Assembly (NCBI RefSeq): GCF_001403735.1 | Contig: NZ_CXPG01000020.1 | Coordinates: 62,001-126,000 of the forward strand | From: Jannaschia rubra | GTDB taxonomy: Bacteria; Pseudomonadota; Alphaproteobacteria; Rhodobacterales; Rhodobacteraceae | Reading direction: 5' to 3' | Length of the DNA stretch: 64,000 nt | In this document: piece by piece, positions 42,907 to 57,242 of the stretch | How the letters are laid out: each line of letters begins with the position of its first letter | Numbering within the stretch: position 1 is the first letter of the stretch | Translations under genes and position numbers: made by a program | Notes under the pieces: model-generated | The model's input: only the letters and a program-made list of their open reading frames with translations | The model's database searches: none | What the model was told of the DNA's origin: nothing

Positions 42907-43614
42907 ATGGCGCTGACCATCGAGACCGTGCTGAAGGACGAGGAACTGGCCCTGCGCTGGCTGCCGGGCTCTGCACGGCGGATGGTCGTCGTCTTCACCG
43001 GCCTCAAGGCCAGGTTCGGCGGGCAGAAGCTCGATGAATTTGCGATGTCGGCGTCGCAAGGCGGCGAGAACAACGTCCTGTTCGTCACCGACCGCAGGGG
43101 CGGCTGGTATGCCGGACCGGATCTGTGGACCCGGATCGTGGGTCTGATCGGGTATCTGCAACGCGACGAGCGGATCGAGGAGATCGTGACGCTGGGCAAT
43201 TCCATGGGCGGCTACGGCGCGCTGTTGCTGCCCCGTGACCTGCGGGTCACACGCGCCATCGCCTTTTCGCCGCAGGTCTCGATGGACCCGGCGCTGTCGG
43301 GCGACCGTCGCTGGCCCGACGTGGAGGCGACGGTCGGTCCCCTGCCGGAACGCGATCTGCCCGGCACGGTCGCGGCGAGCCGGACGCAGTACTATCTGGT
43401 CGCGGCACGCGGCTGCGCGGAGGACGTCGCACATCTGGCGCTGATGCCGGGGCATCGCCGCGTCCATCGCTGGATCCTGCCGGGGGGACGGCACAACATT
43501 GCGGGCGGGCTCAAGACGGCGGGCCTGCTGCCCGATGTGATCGACGCCCTCGTTCGCGGGCGAAAAGCGCGGGCGGACGCACTTCTGTCGCGCTATGCGG
43601 GGGAACTGGCATGA
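42907..43614 (+). CDS. alpha/beta-hydrolase-like protein between gltD and gltB
   Basis: A 235-residue protein resembling a small alpha/beta hydrolase. It has a nucleophile elbow LGNSMGGYGALLLP (GxSxGG), an early strand MVVVFTGLKARFGGQ, and a possible catalytic His in LPGGRHNIAGGL. The acid residue is not obvious. ATG 42907 is used; an in-frame TTG at 42874 with AAAGG upstream is a real alternative that would add 11 residues. It overlaps the next gene by ATGA. The substrate is unknown. Confidence 0.65.
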   Translation: MALTIETVLKDEELALRWLPGSARRMVVVFTGLKARFGGQKLDEFAMSASQGGENNVLFVTDRRGGWYAGPDLWTRIVGLIGYLQRDERIEEIVTLGNSMGGYGALLLPRDLRVTRAIAFSPQVSMDPALSGDRRWPDVEATVGPLPERDLPGTVAASRTQYYLVAARGCAEDVAHLALMPGHRRVHRWILPGGRHNIAGGLKTAGLLPDVIDALVRGRKARADALLSRYAGELA

Positions 43615-44024
43615 GCGGCGTGCTGGAAGGGCGGTGCCTGTGCGGCGCCGTGACGATCGTGGCGCGGGGCGTGCAGCGCGACATCGGCGCCTGTCATTGC
43701 GCCATGTGCCGCCGGTGGACTGGTTCGGTCTTCCTGGCCTTCACCGCCGAGGAGGTCACGGCAACGGGCGAGGTCACGCGCCATGCATCATCGGATTTCG
43801 CGGAGCGGGCGTTCTGCCCGCGTTGCGGCAGCCACCTCTGGATGCGGGACAAGGATGGATCCTGCGACCTGATGCCGGGTCTGTTCGACGGCACGTCGGA
43901 CTGGCCGCTGACCTCCGAAATCTACGCCGACAGTGCGCCTGCGTGGTGCCGTCTGTCAGGCGACCATCCGCGCCGGACCGGCGCCGAATACGAACGCGAC
44001 AACCCCTTCGTGGAAGGAAGCTGA
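43611..44024 (+). CDS. GFA-domain zinc protein
   Basis: A 137-residue protein of the GFA (glutathione-dependent formaldehyde-activating-like) family. The zinc ligands are visible as CLCGAV, CHCAMCRRW and CPRCGSHLW. Family members bind glutathione adducts or have unknown roles. The start overlaps the preceding hydrolase-like gene (ATGA) and gltB begins 1 bp after its stop, so it is embedded in the glt operon. Confidence 0.88.
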   Translation: MSGVLEGRCLCGAVTIVARGVQRDIGACHCAMCRRWTGSVFLAFTAEEVTATGEVTRHASSDFAERAFCPRCGSHLWMRDKDGSCDLMPGLFDGTSDWPLTSEIYADSAPAWCRLSGDHPRRTGAEYERDNPFVEGS

Positions 44025-44025
44025 C

Positions 44026-48564
<4,539 letters not shown>

Positions 48565-48568
48565 CGGG

Positions 48569-48603
48569 GGCCGAGGGGCGGCGTCGCCGCACGCCCCTCG
48601 GCC
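48569..48603 (+). terminator. terminator-like hairpin after gltB
   Basis: Perfect 12-bp stem, 48569-48580 with 48592-48603, 11-nt loop, starting 4 nt after the gltB stop. No T run follows. Confidence 0.55.
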
Positions 48604-48656
48604 GCAACGCCCCTCATCCATCTTGACCCCGAAGCGGATCGCCTGTCTTTGGCCCC

Positions 48657-49394
48657 GTGGCGAAAAAATCGAGGAAACCGGCCCGCAGGGCATCGAAGCA
48701 CGGGCTGCGGGCGCGCGGGGCGGCGGGGCTTCGGCGAGTCCGGCGCTGGCTGGTGCGGGGGGCGGCCGCAGGCGTGGTGCTGCTTCTGCTCTGGGTGTTG
48801 GCCTATCGCTGGATCGATCCGCCGACGACACCCTACATCCGGTCCGAAGCCGGGCGTCTGGGCGGGGTCAAGCGGACCTGGGTCGATCTGGAAGACCTTC
48901 CCGGCGGCGTGGCGCGGTCTGTGGTCGCGGCGGAGGACGCCAACTTCTGCCGCCATTGGGGCTTCGATGTCGCCGCCATCCGCGAGGCCATCGCAGACGG
49001 CGGCACGCGCGGTGCCTCGACCATCAGCCAGCAGGTCGTGAAGAACGTCTTTCTGTGGCAGGGCCGGTCCTGGCCCCGCAAGGCGCTGGAGACGACGCTC
49101 ACCCCGGTGATGGAAACGCTCTGGCCCAAGCGGCGGGTGATCGAGGTCTATCTGAACGTGGCCGAGTTCGACGAGGGTGTCTTCGGTATCGAGGCCGCGG
49201 CGCGGCGATATTTCGGGCGCGGGGCGGCCGACCTGACCGACCGGCAGGCGGCGCTTCTGGCCGCGATCCTGCCCAACCCAAAGGAGCGAGACGCCGCCCG
49301 GCCCACCGATTTCATCGACCGCCGCGCCCGGTCCATCGCCAGCGGAGCGGCCACGATCCGCGCCGATGGGCGCGCGGTGTGCTTCGAGGATTGA
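48657..49394 (+). CDS. mtgA: monofunctional peptidoglycan transglycosylase MtgA
   Basis: Glycosyltransferase family 51 enzyme, 245 residues, polymerising lipid II at the periplasmic face. A basic cytoplasmic N-terminus precedes one membrane helix (about 35-52). GT51 motifs are [12 protein letters not shown] with the catalytic Glu, [16 protein letters not shown], and [12 protein letters not shown]. It starts at GTG 48657 with no strong ribosome-binding site. The spacing of 92 bp and hairpin after gltB suggest its own promoter. Confidence 0.93.
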   Translation: MAKKSRKPARRASKHGLRARGAAGLRRVRRWLVRGAAAGVVLLLLWVLAYRWIDPPTTPYIRSEAGRLGGVKRTWVDLEDLPGGVARSVVAAEDANFCRHWGFDVAAIREAIADGGTRGASTISQQVVKNVFLWQGRSWPRKALETTLTPVMETLWPKRRVIEVYLNVAEFDEGVFGIEAAARRYFGRGAADLTDRQAALLAAILPNPKERDAARPTDFIDRRARSIASGAATIRADGRAVCFED

Positions 49395-49429
49395 AAAGCG
49401 CGACGGGGCAGGGCATGCCCTGAGGCACC

Positions 49430-50095
49430 ATGATACAGCTCTATCAATTCGCCCTGTCGCCGTTCTGCCGCAAGGTCCGGCTCGTCCTCGCCGAGAAGAA
49501 GCTCGAGGTGGAGCTGGTCGACGAGCGCTATTGGGAGGCGTCGTCGGAATTCCTGCGCCGCAACCCTGCCGGAAAGGTGCCCGTGCTGCGCATCGACGGG
49601 CTGACGCTCTCGGACAGCACCGCGATCTGCGAATACCTGGAGGAGACGCACCCCGAGCCGGCGCTGATGCCGCGCGAGGCCGGGCCGCGTGCCGAGGTGC
49701 GCCGGCTGGTCGCCTGGTTCGACGACAAGTTCCATCAGGAGGTGACGTCGAAGCTGGTCTACGAGCGGGTGAACAAGAAGCTGACGCGGGCGGGATACCC
49801 GGACGGCGCCAACGTCAAGAACGGCGTGAAGGCGATCAAGTTCCACCTCGACTACATGGGCTGGCTGCTCGACCGGAACCGCTGGCTCGCGGGGTCCGAC
49901 CTGACCCTCGCCGATTTCGCGGCGGCGGCGCACCTGTCGTGTCTCGACTATTCGTCGGACGTGGACTGGAACCGCAACCAGGCGGTGCGCGACTGGTACG
50001 CAAAGATCAAGTCACGCCCGGCCTTCCGGTCGATCCTGGCCGATGTCGTGCCCGGCTTCCGGCCCGCGAAGCACTACGCGGACCTGGACTTTTGA
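49430..50095 (+). CDS. fzlA: GST-fold protein, FzlA-like division regulator
   Basis: A 221-residue glutathione-transferase-fold protein: thioredoxin-like half ([53 protein letters not shown]) and a helical half ([43 protein letters not shown]) ending in HYADLDF. As I recall it, this ending and the FDDKFHQEV stretch are seen in FzlA, the Caulobacter protein that binds FtsZ and promotes constriction. That identity is from memory of the family; an ordinary GST is the alternative. It overlaps queG by TTGA. Confidence 0.7.
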   Translation: MIQLYQFALSPFCRKVRLVLAEKKLEVELVDERYWEASSEFLRRNPAGKVPVLRIDGLTLSDSTAICEYLEETHPEPALMPREAGPRAEVRRLVAWFDDKFHQEVTSKLVYERVNKKLTRAGYPDGANVKNGVKAIKFHLDYMGWLLDRNRWLAGSDLTLADFAAAAHLSCLDYSSDVDWNRNQAVRDWYAKIKSRPAFRSILADVVPGFRPAKHYADLDF

Positions 50096-51108
50096 GCCTT
50101 CGGGCGCGGCTGGAGGCGGAAGCGCGGGAGGCGGGGTTCGTGCGGATGGGCGTCTGCAGGCCCGACGCCATTCCCGACGCGCCCGGCCGTCTGCACCGGT
50201 TCCTCGATGACGGCAGTCACGGCCAGATGGCCTGGATGGACGAGCGTGTGGCCTGGCGCGGCGACCCGGCGAGCCTTTGGCCCGAGGCGCGGTCGGTCGT
50301 CATGCTTGCCCACTCCTATGCGCCCGACCATGACCCGCTCGACGACCTGACCCGGCCCGACCGGGGCGCGGTCAGCGTCTATGCCCAAGGGCGCGACTAC
50401 CACGACATCGTCAAGAAGGCGCTGAAACGCCTGGCACGCTGGATGGTGGCCGAGGCGGGCTGCGAGGTGAAGGTCTTCGTGGACACGGCCCCGGTAATGG
50501 AAAAGCCGCTGGCGCAGGCGGCGGGGCTGGGCTGGCAGGGCAAGCACACCAACCTCCTGTCGCGCGACTTCGGCAACTGGGTGTTCCTGGGCGCGATCTT
50601 CACCACCGAGGTGCTGGAGCCGGATGCGGCCGAAGGCGAGCATTGCGGAAGCTGCACCAAGTGCCTCGACATCTGCCCCACCGATGCCTTTCCCGCGCCC
50701 TTCCGCCTCGATGCGCGGCGCTGCATCTCCTACCTGACCATCGAGCATCGCGGCCCGGTGGATGCGACGCTGCGCCCGGCGCTCGGCAACCGCATCTATG
50801 GCTGCGACGACTGCCTGGCCATCTGCCCCTGGAACAAGTTCGCGGTCGGCGCGTCCGACATGCGCTATCACGGGCCGCACCGCGCACCGCCGCTGGAGGA
50901 GCTGGCCAGGCTGGACGACGCGGCCTTCCGTGACAGGTTCAGCGGCAGCCCGATCAAGCGGATCGGACGCGACAGGATGGTGCGAAACGTGTGCTATGCG
51001 ATCGGCAACTCGGGGCTGGCGCGATTGAAGCCGGTGGCGCAAGCGCTTTGCGACGATGCGGACGTGGCCGTGGCCGATGCGGCGCGCTGGGCGGTGGACC
51101 GGCTGTGA
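50092..51108 (+). CDS. queG: epoxyqueuosine reductase QueG
   Basis: Cobalamin- and iron-sulfur-dependent enzyme performing the last step of queuosine synthesis in tRNA, 338 residues. Two 4Fe-4S clusters are seen: [16 protein letters not shown] and [20 protein letters not shown]-like C-terminus ([17 protein letters not shown]) follows. The start is a TTG overlapping the fzlA stop (TTGA); no later Met gives the conserved N-terminus around [16 protein letters not shown]. The next gene overlaps by GTGA. Confidence 0.93.
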   Translation: MSLRARLEAEAREAGFVRMGVCRPDAIPDAPGRLHRFLDDGSHGQMAWMDERVAWRGDPASLWPEARSVVMLAHSYAPDHDPLDDLTRPDRGAVSVYAQGRDYHDIVKKALKRLARWMVAEAGCEVKVFVDTAPVMEKPLAQAAGLGWQGKHTNLLSRDFGNWVFLGAIFTTEVLEPDAAEGEHCGSCTKCLDICPTDAFPAPFRLDARRCISYLTIEHRGPVDATLRPALGNRIYGCDDCLAICPWNKFAVGASDMRYHGPHRAPPLEELARLDDAAFRDRFSGSPIKRIGRDRMVRNVCYAIGNSGLARLKPVAQALCDDADVAVADAARWAVDRL

Positions 51109-51965
51109 GCGTGCTTCTGTCCTTCGGCCATGGCTATTCGGCGCGGGCGCTGGCACCCCTGCTGCTGGCGCGGGGCTGGACGGTCATCGGCACGACACGG
51201 TCGGACGAGAAGGCCGCGGCCCTGCGCGCCGAAGGGGTCGAGCCGCTGATCTTCGGTGCGCCGCTCGCCGATGCATTGGGCCGCGCGTCGCATGTGCTGG
51301 TATCGGCCGGGCCGGACGGGGACGGCGACCCGGTGCTGCGCGAATACGGCGACCTGCTGGCCACGGGGCTGCGGACGAAGGAGTGGGTCGGATACCTTTC
51401 GACCACGGGGGTCTACGGCGACCACGGCGGCGGCTGGGTGGACGAGACGACCGCCCTGACCCCCTCCACCCGCCGCGGGCGCGCACGGGTCGCGGCCGAG
51501 GCCGCGTGGCAGGCACTGGACGCGCCGCTGCACATCTTCCGCCTGGCCGGCATCTACGGCCCCGGTCGCGGACCCTTCGCCAAGGTGCGCGAGGGAACGG
51601 CGCGGCGCATCGTCAAGCCGGGCCAGGTGTTCAGCCGCATCCATGTGGACGACATCGCGCAGGTCCTGCTGGCGAGCATCGACCGCCCCGATCCGGGCAC
51701 CATCTACAACGTCTGCGACGACGACCCTGCACCGCCGCAGGACGTCATCGGCCATGCCGCGCATCTGCTTGGCCTGCCCCTTCCGCCCGAGGTGCCGTTC
51801 GACGCCGCCGACATGTCGCCCATGGCACGCAGTTTCTACGCCGAGTCGAAGCGTGTGCAGAACGATCGGATCAAGAACGACCTGGGTGTCCGGCTGCGCC
51901 ATCCCGACTATCGCGCGGGGCTCGCGGACCTGTTGCGGCGCGGACGCGACGACGACACGGCGTGA
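51105..51965 (+). CDS. NAD(P)-binding epimerase/reductase-like protein
   Basis: A 286-residue atypical SDR of the YeeZ/NAD-dependent epimerase group. The N-terminus has a modified Rossmann motif ([19 protein letters not shown]), then [17 protein letters not shown] and [17 protein letters not shown], and the closing segment [13 protein letters not shown]. The catalytic Tyr appears in VYGDH but the YxxxK pair is not canonical. It begins with GTG overlapping queG. Function unknown; coupling to fzlA and queG may only reflect operon packing. Confidence 0.8.
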   Translation: MSVLLSFGHGYSARALAPLLLARGWTVIGTTRSDEKAAALRAEGVEPLIFGAPLADALGRASHVLVSAGPDGDGDPVLREYGDLLATGLRTKEWVGYLSTTGVYGDHGGGWVDETTALTPSTRRGRARVAAEAAWQALDAPLHIFRLAGIYGPGRGPFAKVREGTARRIVKPGQVFSRIHVDDIAQVLLASIDRPDPGTIYNVCDDDPAPPQDVIGHAAHLLGLPLPPEVPFDAADMSPMARSFYAESKRVQNDRIKNDLGVRLRHPDYRAGLADLLRRGRDDDTA

Positions 51966-52040
51966 TGCAACCTGTTCCTTTCTTGCGGCAATTGCGGTAG
52001 GCTGGGATCGGACAGTGCAACATCAAGAGTGCAGGCAGAC

Positions 52041-52547
52041 ATGACCAATCATACACGCCGGGGCGTTCTCGCCCTCGGTGCAGGCGCGACCGCCCTCCTT
52101 GCAGGCTGTGGGGGCAAATTCATGACCTATAAGGGACCGGACGTCACCCGCGTCGTCATCCAGAAGACGGAGCGGCGGATGTTCCTGTTCAACGGGAACA
52201 CGGTGCTCAAGGCCCATGAGGTGCAGTTGGGCTTCACCGCCGCAGGCCACAAGCAGTTCGAAGGGGACGGCAAGACTCCCGAAGGCCGCTACCACATCGA
52301 TCGCCGCAATCCCGATTCCCAGTTCTTCCTGTCGGTGGGCATCGACTATCCCAACGACCGCGACCGTGCGTATGCCGCCCAGATGGGCCGCAAGCCGGGC
52401 GGCGACATCTTCATCCATGGCTGGGGCGACAAGAAACGGGTCCGCAGGCAGGATTGGACGGCCGGCTGCGTGGCCATCACCAACCGCGAGATGCGCCACG
52501 TCTACGCGATGGTCCGAAACGGCACGCCGGTGGACATCTACGCCTGA
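52041..52547 (+). CDS. L,D-transpeptidase lipoprotein (YkuD domain)
   Basis: Periplasmic L,D-transpeptidase-type protein, 168 residues. Lipoprotein signal ends at LLAGC (Cys about 24). The YkuD active-site stretch is HGWGDKKRVRRQDWTAGC, with the nucleophile Cys followed by VAITN. Such enzymes form 3-3 cross-links or attach proteins to peptidoglycan. ATG 52041 is preferred over an in-frame GTG at 52029. It ends just before a large double-stem bidirectional terminator. Confidence 0.88.
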   Translation: MTNHTRRGVLALGAGATALLAGCGGKFMTYKGPDVTRVVIQKTERRMFLFNGNTVLKAHEVQLGFTAAGHKQFEGDGKTPEGRYHIDRRNPDSQFFLSVGIDYPNDRDRAYAAQMGRKPGGDIFIHGWGDKKRVRRQDWTAGCVAITNREMRHVYAMVRNGTPVDIYA

Positions 52548-52564
52548 CGAACCGGAACGCGGAA

Positions 52565-52611
52565 CGCCGGACGGAAGAACGGGGCCGCATGGCCCCGTGA
52601 TCCGTCCGGCG
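52565..52611. terminator. bidirectional nested-hairpin terminator
   Basis: Outer perfect 11-bp stem (52565-52575 with 52601-52611) encloses an inner perfect 8-bp hairpin (52579-52586 with 52591-52598, loop GCAT). It lies between the convergent L,D-transpeptidase and CAP genes. Confidence 0.7.
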
Positions 52612-52622
52612 CAGGCAACGGG

Positions 52623-53138
52623 TCAGGTGCCGACGTCGAGCGCGTACCAGATCTTGCCGTTGGGTTCCTGGAAGTACCCGAACCCCATCCGCCGCGCATT
52701 CGGGTCGAGCAGGACACGCCGCGGGCCGGGTTCCTCCAGCCAGGCGGCGACGGTTTCGAGTTCGGTCTCGTAGGTCTCCGAGATCGTCTCGCCCAGGAGA
52801 CGGCCGTCGAAGCCCACGCGGCGGGCCCGGTCGATAGGCGACGACCCGTCGGAGCCGAAGTGCCATGGGCGGTTCTGCAGCGACATGTCCCGCGCATGGG
52901 TCTCGGCCGCCGCCGACAGCTTCGAATCCAGTGCGAGCGGCGCGACCCCGGCCCCCTGCCGCAGTGCGTTCACGGCGTCGAGCGCACGGAACGGAAGCTG
53001 ACGCCCCTCCGCGCTGGAGATGCGATAGAGCTTCGGCAGCGGCTTCCCGTCCGGCCCGATCGCGGGCGGCGGCGGCGTACAGGCCGCCAGCGCGGTCGAG
53101 GCGAGCATCGTCAATGCAGTGCGGCGGTTCATCGGCAT
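52623..53138 (-). CDS. CAP/SCP-domain lipoprotein
   Basis: A 171-residue secreted protein with a lipobox LAAC (Cys about 20) and a CAP (SCP/PR1) domain: ALDAVNALRQGAGVAPL, AAAETHARDMSLQNRPWHFG, GETISETYETELETVAAWL and the closing MGFGYFQEPNGKIWYALDVG. The CAP-tetrad His/Glu residues are present. Bacterial CAP proteins act in the envelope, with roles mostly unknown. Start could be either of two Mets 6 bp apart; the first is used. It diverges from the second L,D-transpeptidase gene. Confidence 0.88.
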   Translation of the reverse strand: MPMNRRTALTMLASTALAACTPPPPAIGPDGKPLPKLYRISSAEGRQLPFRALDAVNALRQGAGVAPLALDSKLSAAAETHARDMSLQNRPWHFGSDGSSPIDRARRVGFDGRLLGETISETYETELETVAAWLEEPGPRRVLLDPNARRMGFGYFQEPNGKIWYALDVGT

Positions 53139-53336
53139 CCCCAGATCCTTCGTCTTTCAAGGGCGGAGTATATCGGAGCGGGGCCGGACGCAAATATCCC
53201 GTCGCAGACGGTTTCGGCGAAACTTTGCGTGCCGGAGCGTGTTTGATTTACGTAATGACATGATAGCTCATGCTCGATTGCCACGTCCCAATGATCCGGC
53301 CCGATGATTCCCGGGCCCCCGACAGGAGTATTTCGG

Positions 53337-53924
53337 ATGCCACTTCTCGCCCGCCGCGCATTCCTTGCCGCCGGCACCGCGGCCGTCTCGTCGCTCGCCC
53401 TGCCCGCCGTCGCCCGTGCCCTGCCGGACACCGTCCAGGTCGAGGGGGAGCTTTCGTCGACCACCAAGCGCAACACCGCCAGCTTCCATGCGCAGGACTG
53501 GCAGAACCATTTCAAGTCGCTCAGGAACGGCGCCATCCTGGTCGATATCGACAGCCGCGCCCTTCACATGTGGGAAGAATCCGGCGCTCACCACATCTAT
53601 CCGTCGTCCGTTCCACAGTCGGAGGAAATGACGCGCAAGGGCCGCACCCGCGTGGTGCAGAAGGTCGTGGGTCCGACCTGGCGGCCGACGCCCAACATGC
53701 GCCGCCGCAATCCGGAATGGCCCGCCGTCGTGGGCCCCGGCCCCGACAATCCGCTGGGGACGCATGCGCTCTACCTGTCGTGGACCTATTACCGGATCCA
53801 CGGAACGCACGACAATCGCAAGATCGGGCGGCGGTCGTCGTCGGGGTGCATCGGCCTCTACAATCAGCATATCGCCGAGGTCTTCGCGATGACCAAGGTT
53901 GGTACGCAGGTGTTGCTTATTTGA
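53337..53924 (+). CDS. second L,D-transpeptidase (ErfK/YbiS type)
   Basis: A 195-residue YkuD-domain protein. The N-terminus ARRAFLAAGTAAVSSLALPA looks like a Tat signal. The catalytic motif is HGTHDNRKIGRRSSSGC followed by IGLYN, with preceding GTHALYLSW. ATG 53337 has CAGGAG upstream; an in-frame earlier ATG lacks one. It is the second such enzyme within 1 kb, with the CAP lipoprotein between. The 198-bp divergent region upstream is A+T-richer and probably holds promoters for both genes. Confidence 0.9.
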   Translation: MPLLARRAFLAAGTAAVSSLALPAVARALPDTVQVEGELSSTTKRNTASFHAQDWQNHFKSLRNGAILVDIDSRALHMWEESGAHHIYPSSVPQSEEMTRKGRTRVVQKVVGPTWRPTPNMRRRNPEWPAVVGPGPDNPLGTHALYLSWTYYRIHGTHDNRKIGRRSSSGCIGLYNQHIAEVFAMTKVGTQVLLI

Positions 53925-54079
53925 CGAAAGGGCGGCGAAAGCGTTGCCCCGGCGCCGCGCTGCGCGTTGCATAGGCCTGGCGCTGCTGCTTAACGAAAGG
54001 GCACGAGGTACAGTCTTGGGTGCCATATGATGTGGCAACTGTCGCCTCATCGATGGCGTATCTTGGAGGATACTGACTT

Positions 54080-54262
54080 ATGAAGAAACTCGCTCTCGCC
54101 GCCGTCCTTTCGGCCACCGCCACCACCGCCTTCGCCGGCAACATCGCCCCGGCTCCGGTCGAGCCCGTCGTGATCGTGGAGGACACCTCGTCCTCCTCGA
54201 CCGGCATCGTCGTTCCGATCCTGGCGATCATCCTGCTGGCCGCCGTGGCTGCTTCGGACTGA
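54080..54262 (+). CDS. small secreted or membrane-anchored protein
   Basis: A 60-residue protein: signal peptide (1-19, cleaved at AFAG), a Pro/Val/Glu segment (APAPVEPVVIVED), a Ser run, and a C-terminal membrane helix (about 42-58). Similar short proteins are common in Rhodobacterales from memory; function unknown. GGAGG lies 10 nt before the ATG and a clear rho-independent terminator follows, so it is a monocistronic gene. The leader carries a TGCCA-N7-ATGGCA-like inverted repeat at 54021-54036, with arms TGCCA and TGGCA. Confidence 0.8.
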   Translation: MKKLALAAVLSATATTAFAGNIAPAPVEPVVIVEDTSSSSTGIVVPILAIILLAAVAASD

Positions 54263-54305
54263 TCCACGGACCAGACGGTTTTTCGGGCCTCCGGCCCGAC
54301 GGAAC

Positions 54306-54333
54306 GGGCGTCTTCTTCGAAGGCGCCCTTTTT
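54306..54333 (+). terminator. rho-independent terminator of the 60-aa gene
   Basis: 10-bp stem with one G-T pair (54306-54315 with 54319-54328), loop TTC, followed by TTTTT at 54329-54333. Confidence 0.85.
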
Positions 54334-54352
54334 GCATGCCGTCGAGGTGAGG

Positions 54353-54393
54353 AAAAAAAGAGACCCCCGAACCCGCGAAGGGGAACAGGGGTC
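54353..54393 (-). terminator. rho-independent terminator of ccrM
   Basis: On the minus strand GACCCC (54388-54393) pairs with GGGGTC (54362-54367), with weaker pairing inside, then TC and seven T's (54353-54359). It faces the terminator of the convergent small gene. Confidence 0.75.
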
Positions 54394-54449
54394 AGTTGCA
54401 CCCGCCGGACATTGGACAGCGGGCGCAGGCGGTAACCGTGATGATGGGA

Positions 54450-55661
<1,212 letters not shown>

Positions 55662-56282
55662 TCAGGGTCGGCACAACATGTTGCGGATCGGACGGAAGGA
55701 TCGCCGGTGATGTTGTGTCACGCCCTGTCGTTCCAAGGCGTCGCGGTGTGACCTGACGCCATAGCCGACGTTCGTCTCCCAGCCGTAGCCCGGATATTGT
55801 TGCGCGAGGGCAACCATGCCTTGATCCCGCCGTGTTTTCGCCAGAACCGATGCCGCCGCGATCGACAATGACAGGCCGTCGCCCCCCACAATCAGGGTTC
55901 GTGGACAATCGACCCAGGGCGGGCAATCGTTTCCGTCGATCAGAAGGTGATCGGGCAGCAGTCGCAGGCCCGCGACGGCCCGCTGCATCGCCAGATGCGT
56001 GGCTCGCCGGATATTGAGCGCGTCGATCTCGGCGACGCTGGCCTCGCCGAAGGCGAACTCGCAGCAGGCCCGCAGAAGGGGGGCCATGGCCGCACGGCGT
56101 TTCGGCGACATCTTCTTGCTGTCGGTCAGGCCCTCGGGGGCCGGGCCGGTCAGCCGGGCCGCGCAGGCGACGACGGGGCCGGCCCAGGGCCCGCGGCCCA
56201 CTTCGTCCAGGCCGAAGATGCGCGCAGCGCCGGCATTGCGGGCGGCGGTTTCGTGGAAAAGATCCGGGGGCAGGGCCGTCAT
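55662..56282 (-). CDS. rnhB: ribonuclease HII
   Basis: RNase HII, 206 residues, removing ribonucleotides and RNA primers from DNA. Active-site motifs are GLDEVGRGPWAGPVV (Asp-Glu), LTDSKKMSP, and ADALNIRRATHLAMQR-like helix with the later Asp in LLIDGND. Family residue VASVLAKTRRD-type segment appears as AAASVLAKTRRD. It sits upstream of ccrM, a common alphaproteobacterial pairing, and 45 bp downstream of a small secreted-protein gene on the same strand. Confidence 0.94.
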   Translation of the reverse strand: MTALPPDLFHETAARNAGAARIFGLDEVGRGPWAGPVVACAARLTGPAPEGLTDSKKMSPKRRAAMAPLLRACCEFAFGEASVAEIDALNIRRATHLAMQRAVAGLRLLPDHLLIDGNDCPPWVDCPRTLIVGGDGLSLSIAAASVLAKTRRDQGMVALAQQYPGYGWETNVGYGVRSHRDALERQGVTQHHRRSFRPIRNMLCRP

Positions 56283-56327
56283 GGCGCGACCCTGCCCCCC
56301 TCCCGGCGGGGCGTCAATGCGGTGGCA

Positions 56328-56807
56328 TCAACGCTGTGCTGCGGTGCGGGAGGTCCAGCCCTCGCTGCGAAGGCAGCGCGGGGAATAGACGTTGCGGGAC
56401 CCCTGGTCCGTGGCCAGGGGGACAAGACATTGCGGCGGCAGGAGGCCGGGGCGGGCGACGGCGTTCTGCATGCAGCGCGCGCCATAGCCCGCGACGATGC
56501 CCTGATCCGTGCGATAGGTCACATGGCAGCGCTCCGGCAGGGCCAGCGCGTCGGGCATCTGTGGCGACCGGGACGGCCGGGGCGACCGCGCGGGCGACAG
56601 CGCAGCCGCCGGAGGCCGGGCGCGGGCGACGGCGGCGCGGTCGTTGTCGCGCTCGCGGTTCCGGTCGATGGCCTCCTTGAGGAGATAGATCGCGGCGAGG
56701 CCGCCGATGATCTTGACCACGTCGCGCTTGTCGGCATGGGCCGGACCCGTGGCGAGGGGCATGCAGAGCGCCAGCGCCAGGAACGCGGCGAGGATGGGAC
56801 GGAACAT
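56328..56807 (-). CDS. secreted protein of unknown function
   Basis: A 159-residue protein. A signal peptide (about 1-25, cleaved after AHA) starts at ATG 56807, which has AAAGGAGAAG just upstream. A hydrophobic stretch VVKIIGGLAAIYLLKEAI follows, then an Arg/Ala/Pro-rich linker and a C-terminal part with four Cys (RCHV, RCMQ, QCLV, RCLR) that could form two disulfides. No known domain is recognised. It precedes rnhB by 45 bp. Confidence 0.65.
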   Translation of the reverse strand: MFRPILAAFLALALCMPLATGPAHADKRDVVKIIGGLAAIYLLKEAIDRNRERDNDRAAVARARPPAAALSPARSPRPSRSPQMPDALALPERCHVTYRTDQGIVAGYGARCMQNAVARPGLLPPQCLVPLATDQGSRNVYSPRCLRSEGWTSRTAAQR

Positions 56808-56963
56808 CGAACTTCTCCTTTCCGGGTGGACCCCCATGTGTGGCCCCGGGTGTTGCACGGTCAATCGGGCCGGACGCCCCGGACGGTCAATGACGGTGGC
56901 CTGTCATGCGATAGCAACCGATCGGTCATTGCCTGGATCGGCGGCATCGCGCATCAAGATGCC

Positions 56964-57242
56964 ATGGCCCGCCTCATCCCCCTTGTCCTCCTCGTCATGC
57001 TCGCCGCGCCCGCGCAGGCGGCCTGCTACGCCGACTACAAGGCCAAGCAGGACGACCCGTTGCGGCTGCACTATGGAGTGATTGAGGTGCCGGACGCCGC
57101 ATGTACGCTCGACGGGGCCGCGGCGGAATTGCGCGCGCGGCTGGACGACGGCTGGCAGTTGTTGCAGGTCATGGGGGTCTTCGGTCCCGAAGGCCTCGAC
57201 GACAGGAGAGCCAGTGCCGGCGACTACTTCCTCCGTTACTGA
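56964..57242 (+). CDS. small periplasmic DUF4177-like protein
   Basis: A 92-residue protein with a signal peptide (1-19, cleaved AQAA) and a mature domain of the pattern YGVIEV ... AAAELRARLDDGWQLLQVMGVF ... DYFLRY, like the DUF4177 fold (strand, helix, GW-containing turn, strand). Cys20 and Cys46 could form a disulfide. Its 3' end overlaps the next gene by 29 bp, whose ribosome-binding site lies inside it. No function is known. It diverges from the secreted-protein gene at 56807. Confidence 0.65.
   Translation: MARLIPLVLLVMLAAPAQAACYADYKAKQDDPLRLHYGVIEVPDAACTLDGAAAELRARLDDGWQLLQVMGVFGPEGLDDRRASAGDYFLRY

Noticed and set aside
54080-54262. Reading the 60-residue gene as part of ferrochelatase
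   Set aside because: The sequence is only a signal peptide, short linker and a membrane helix; no ferrochelatase motif is present.
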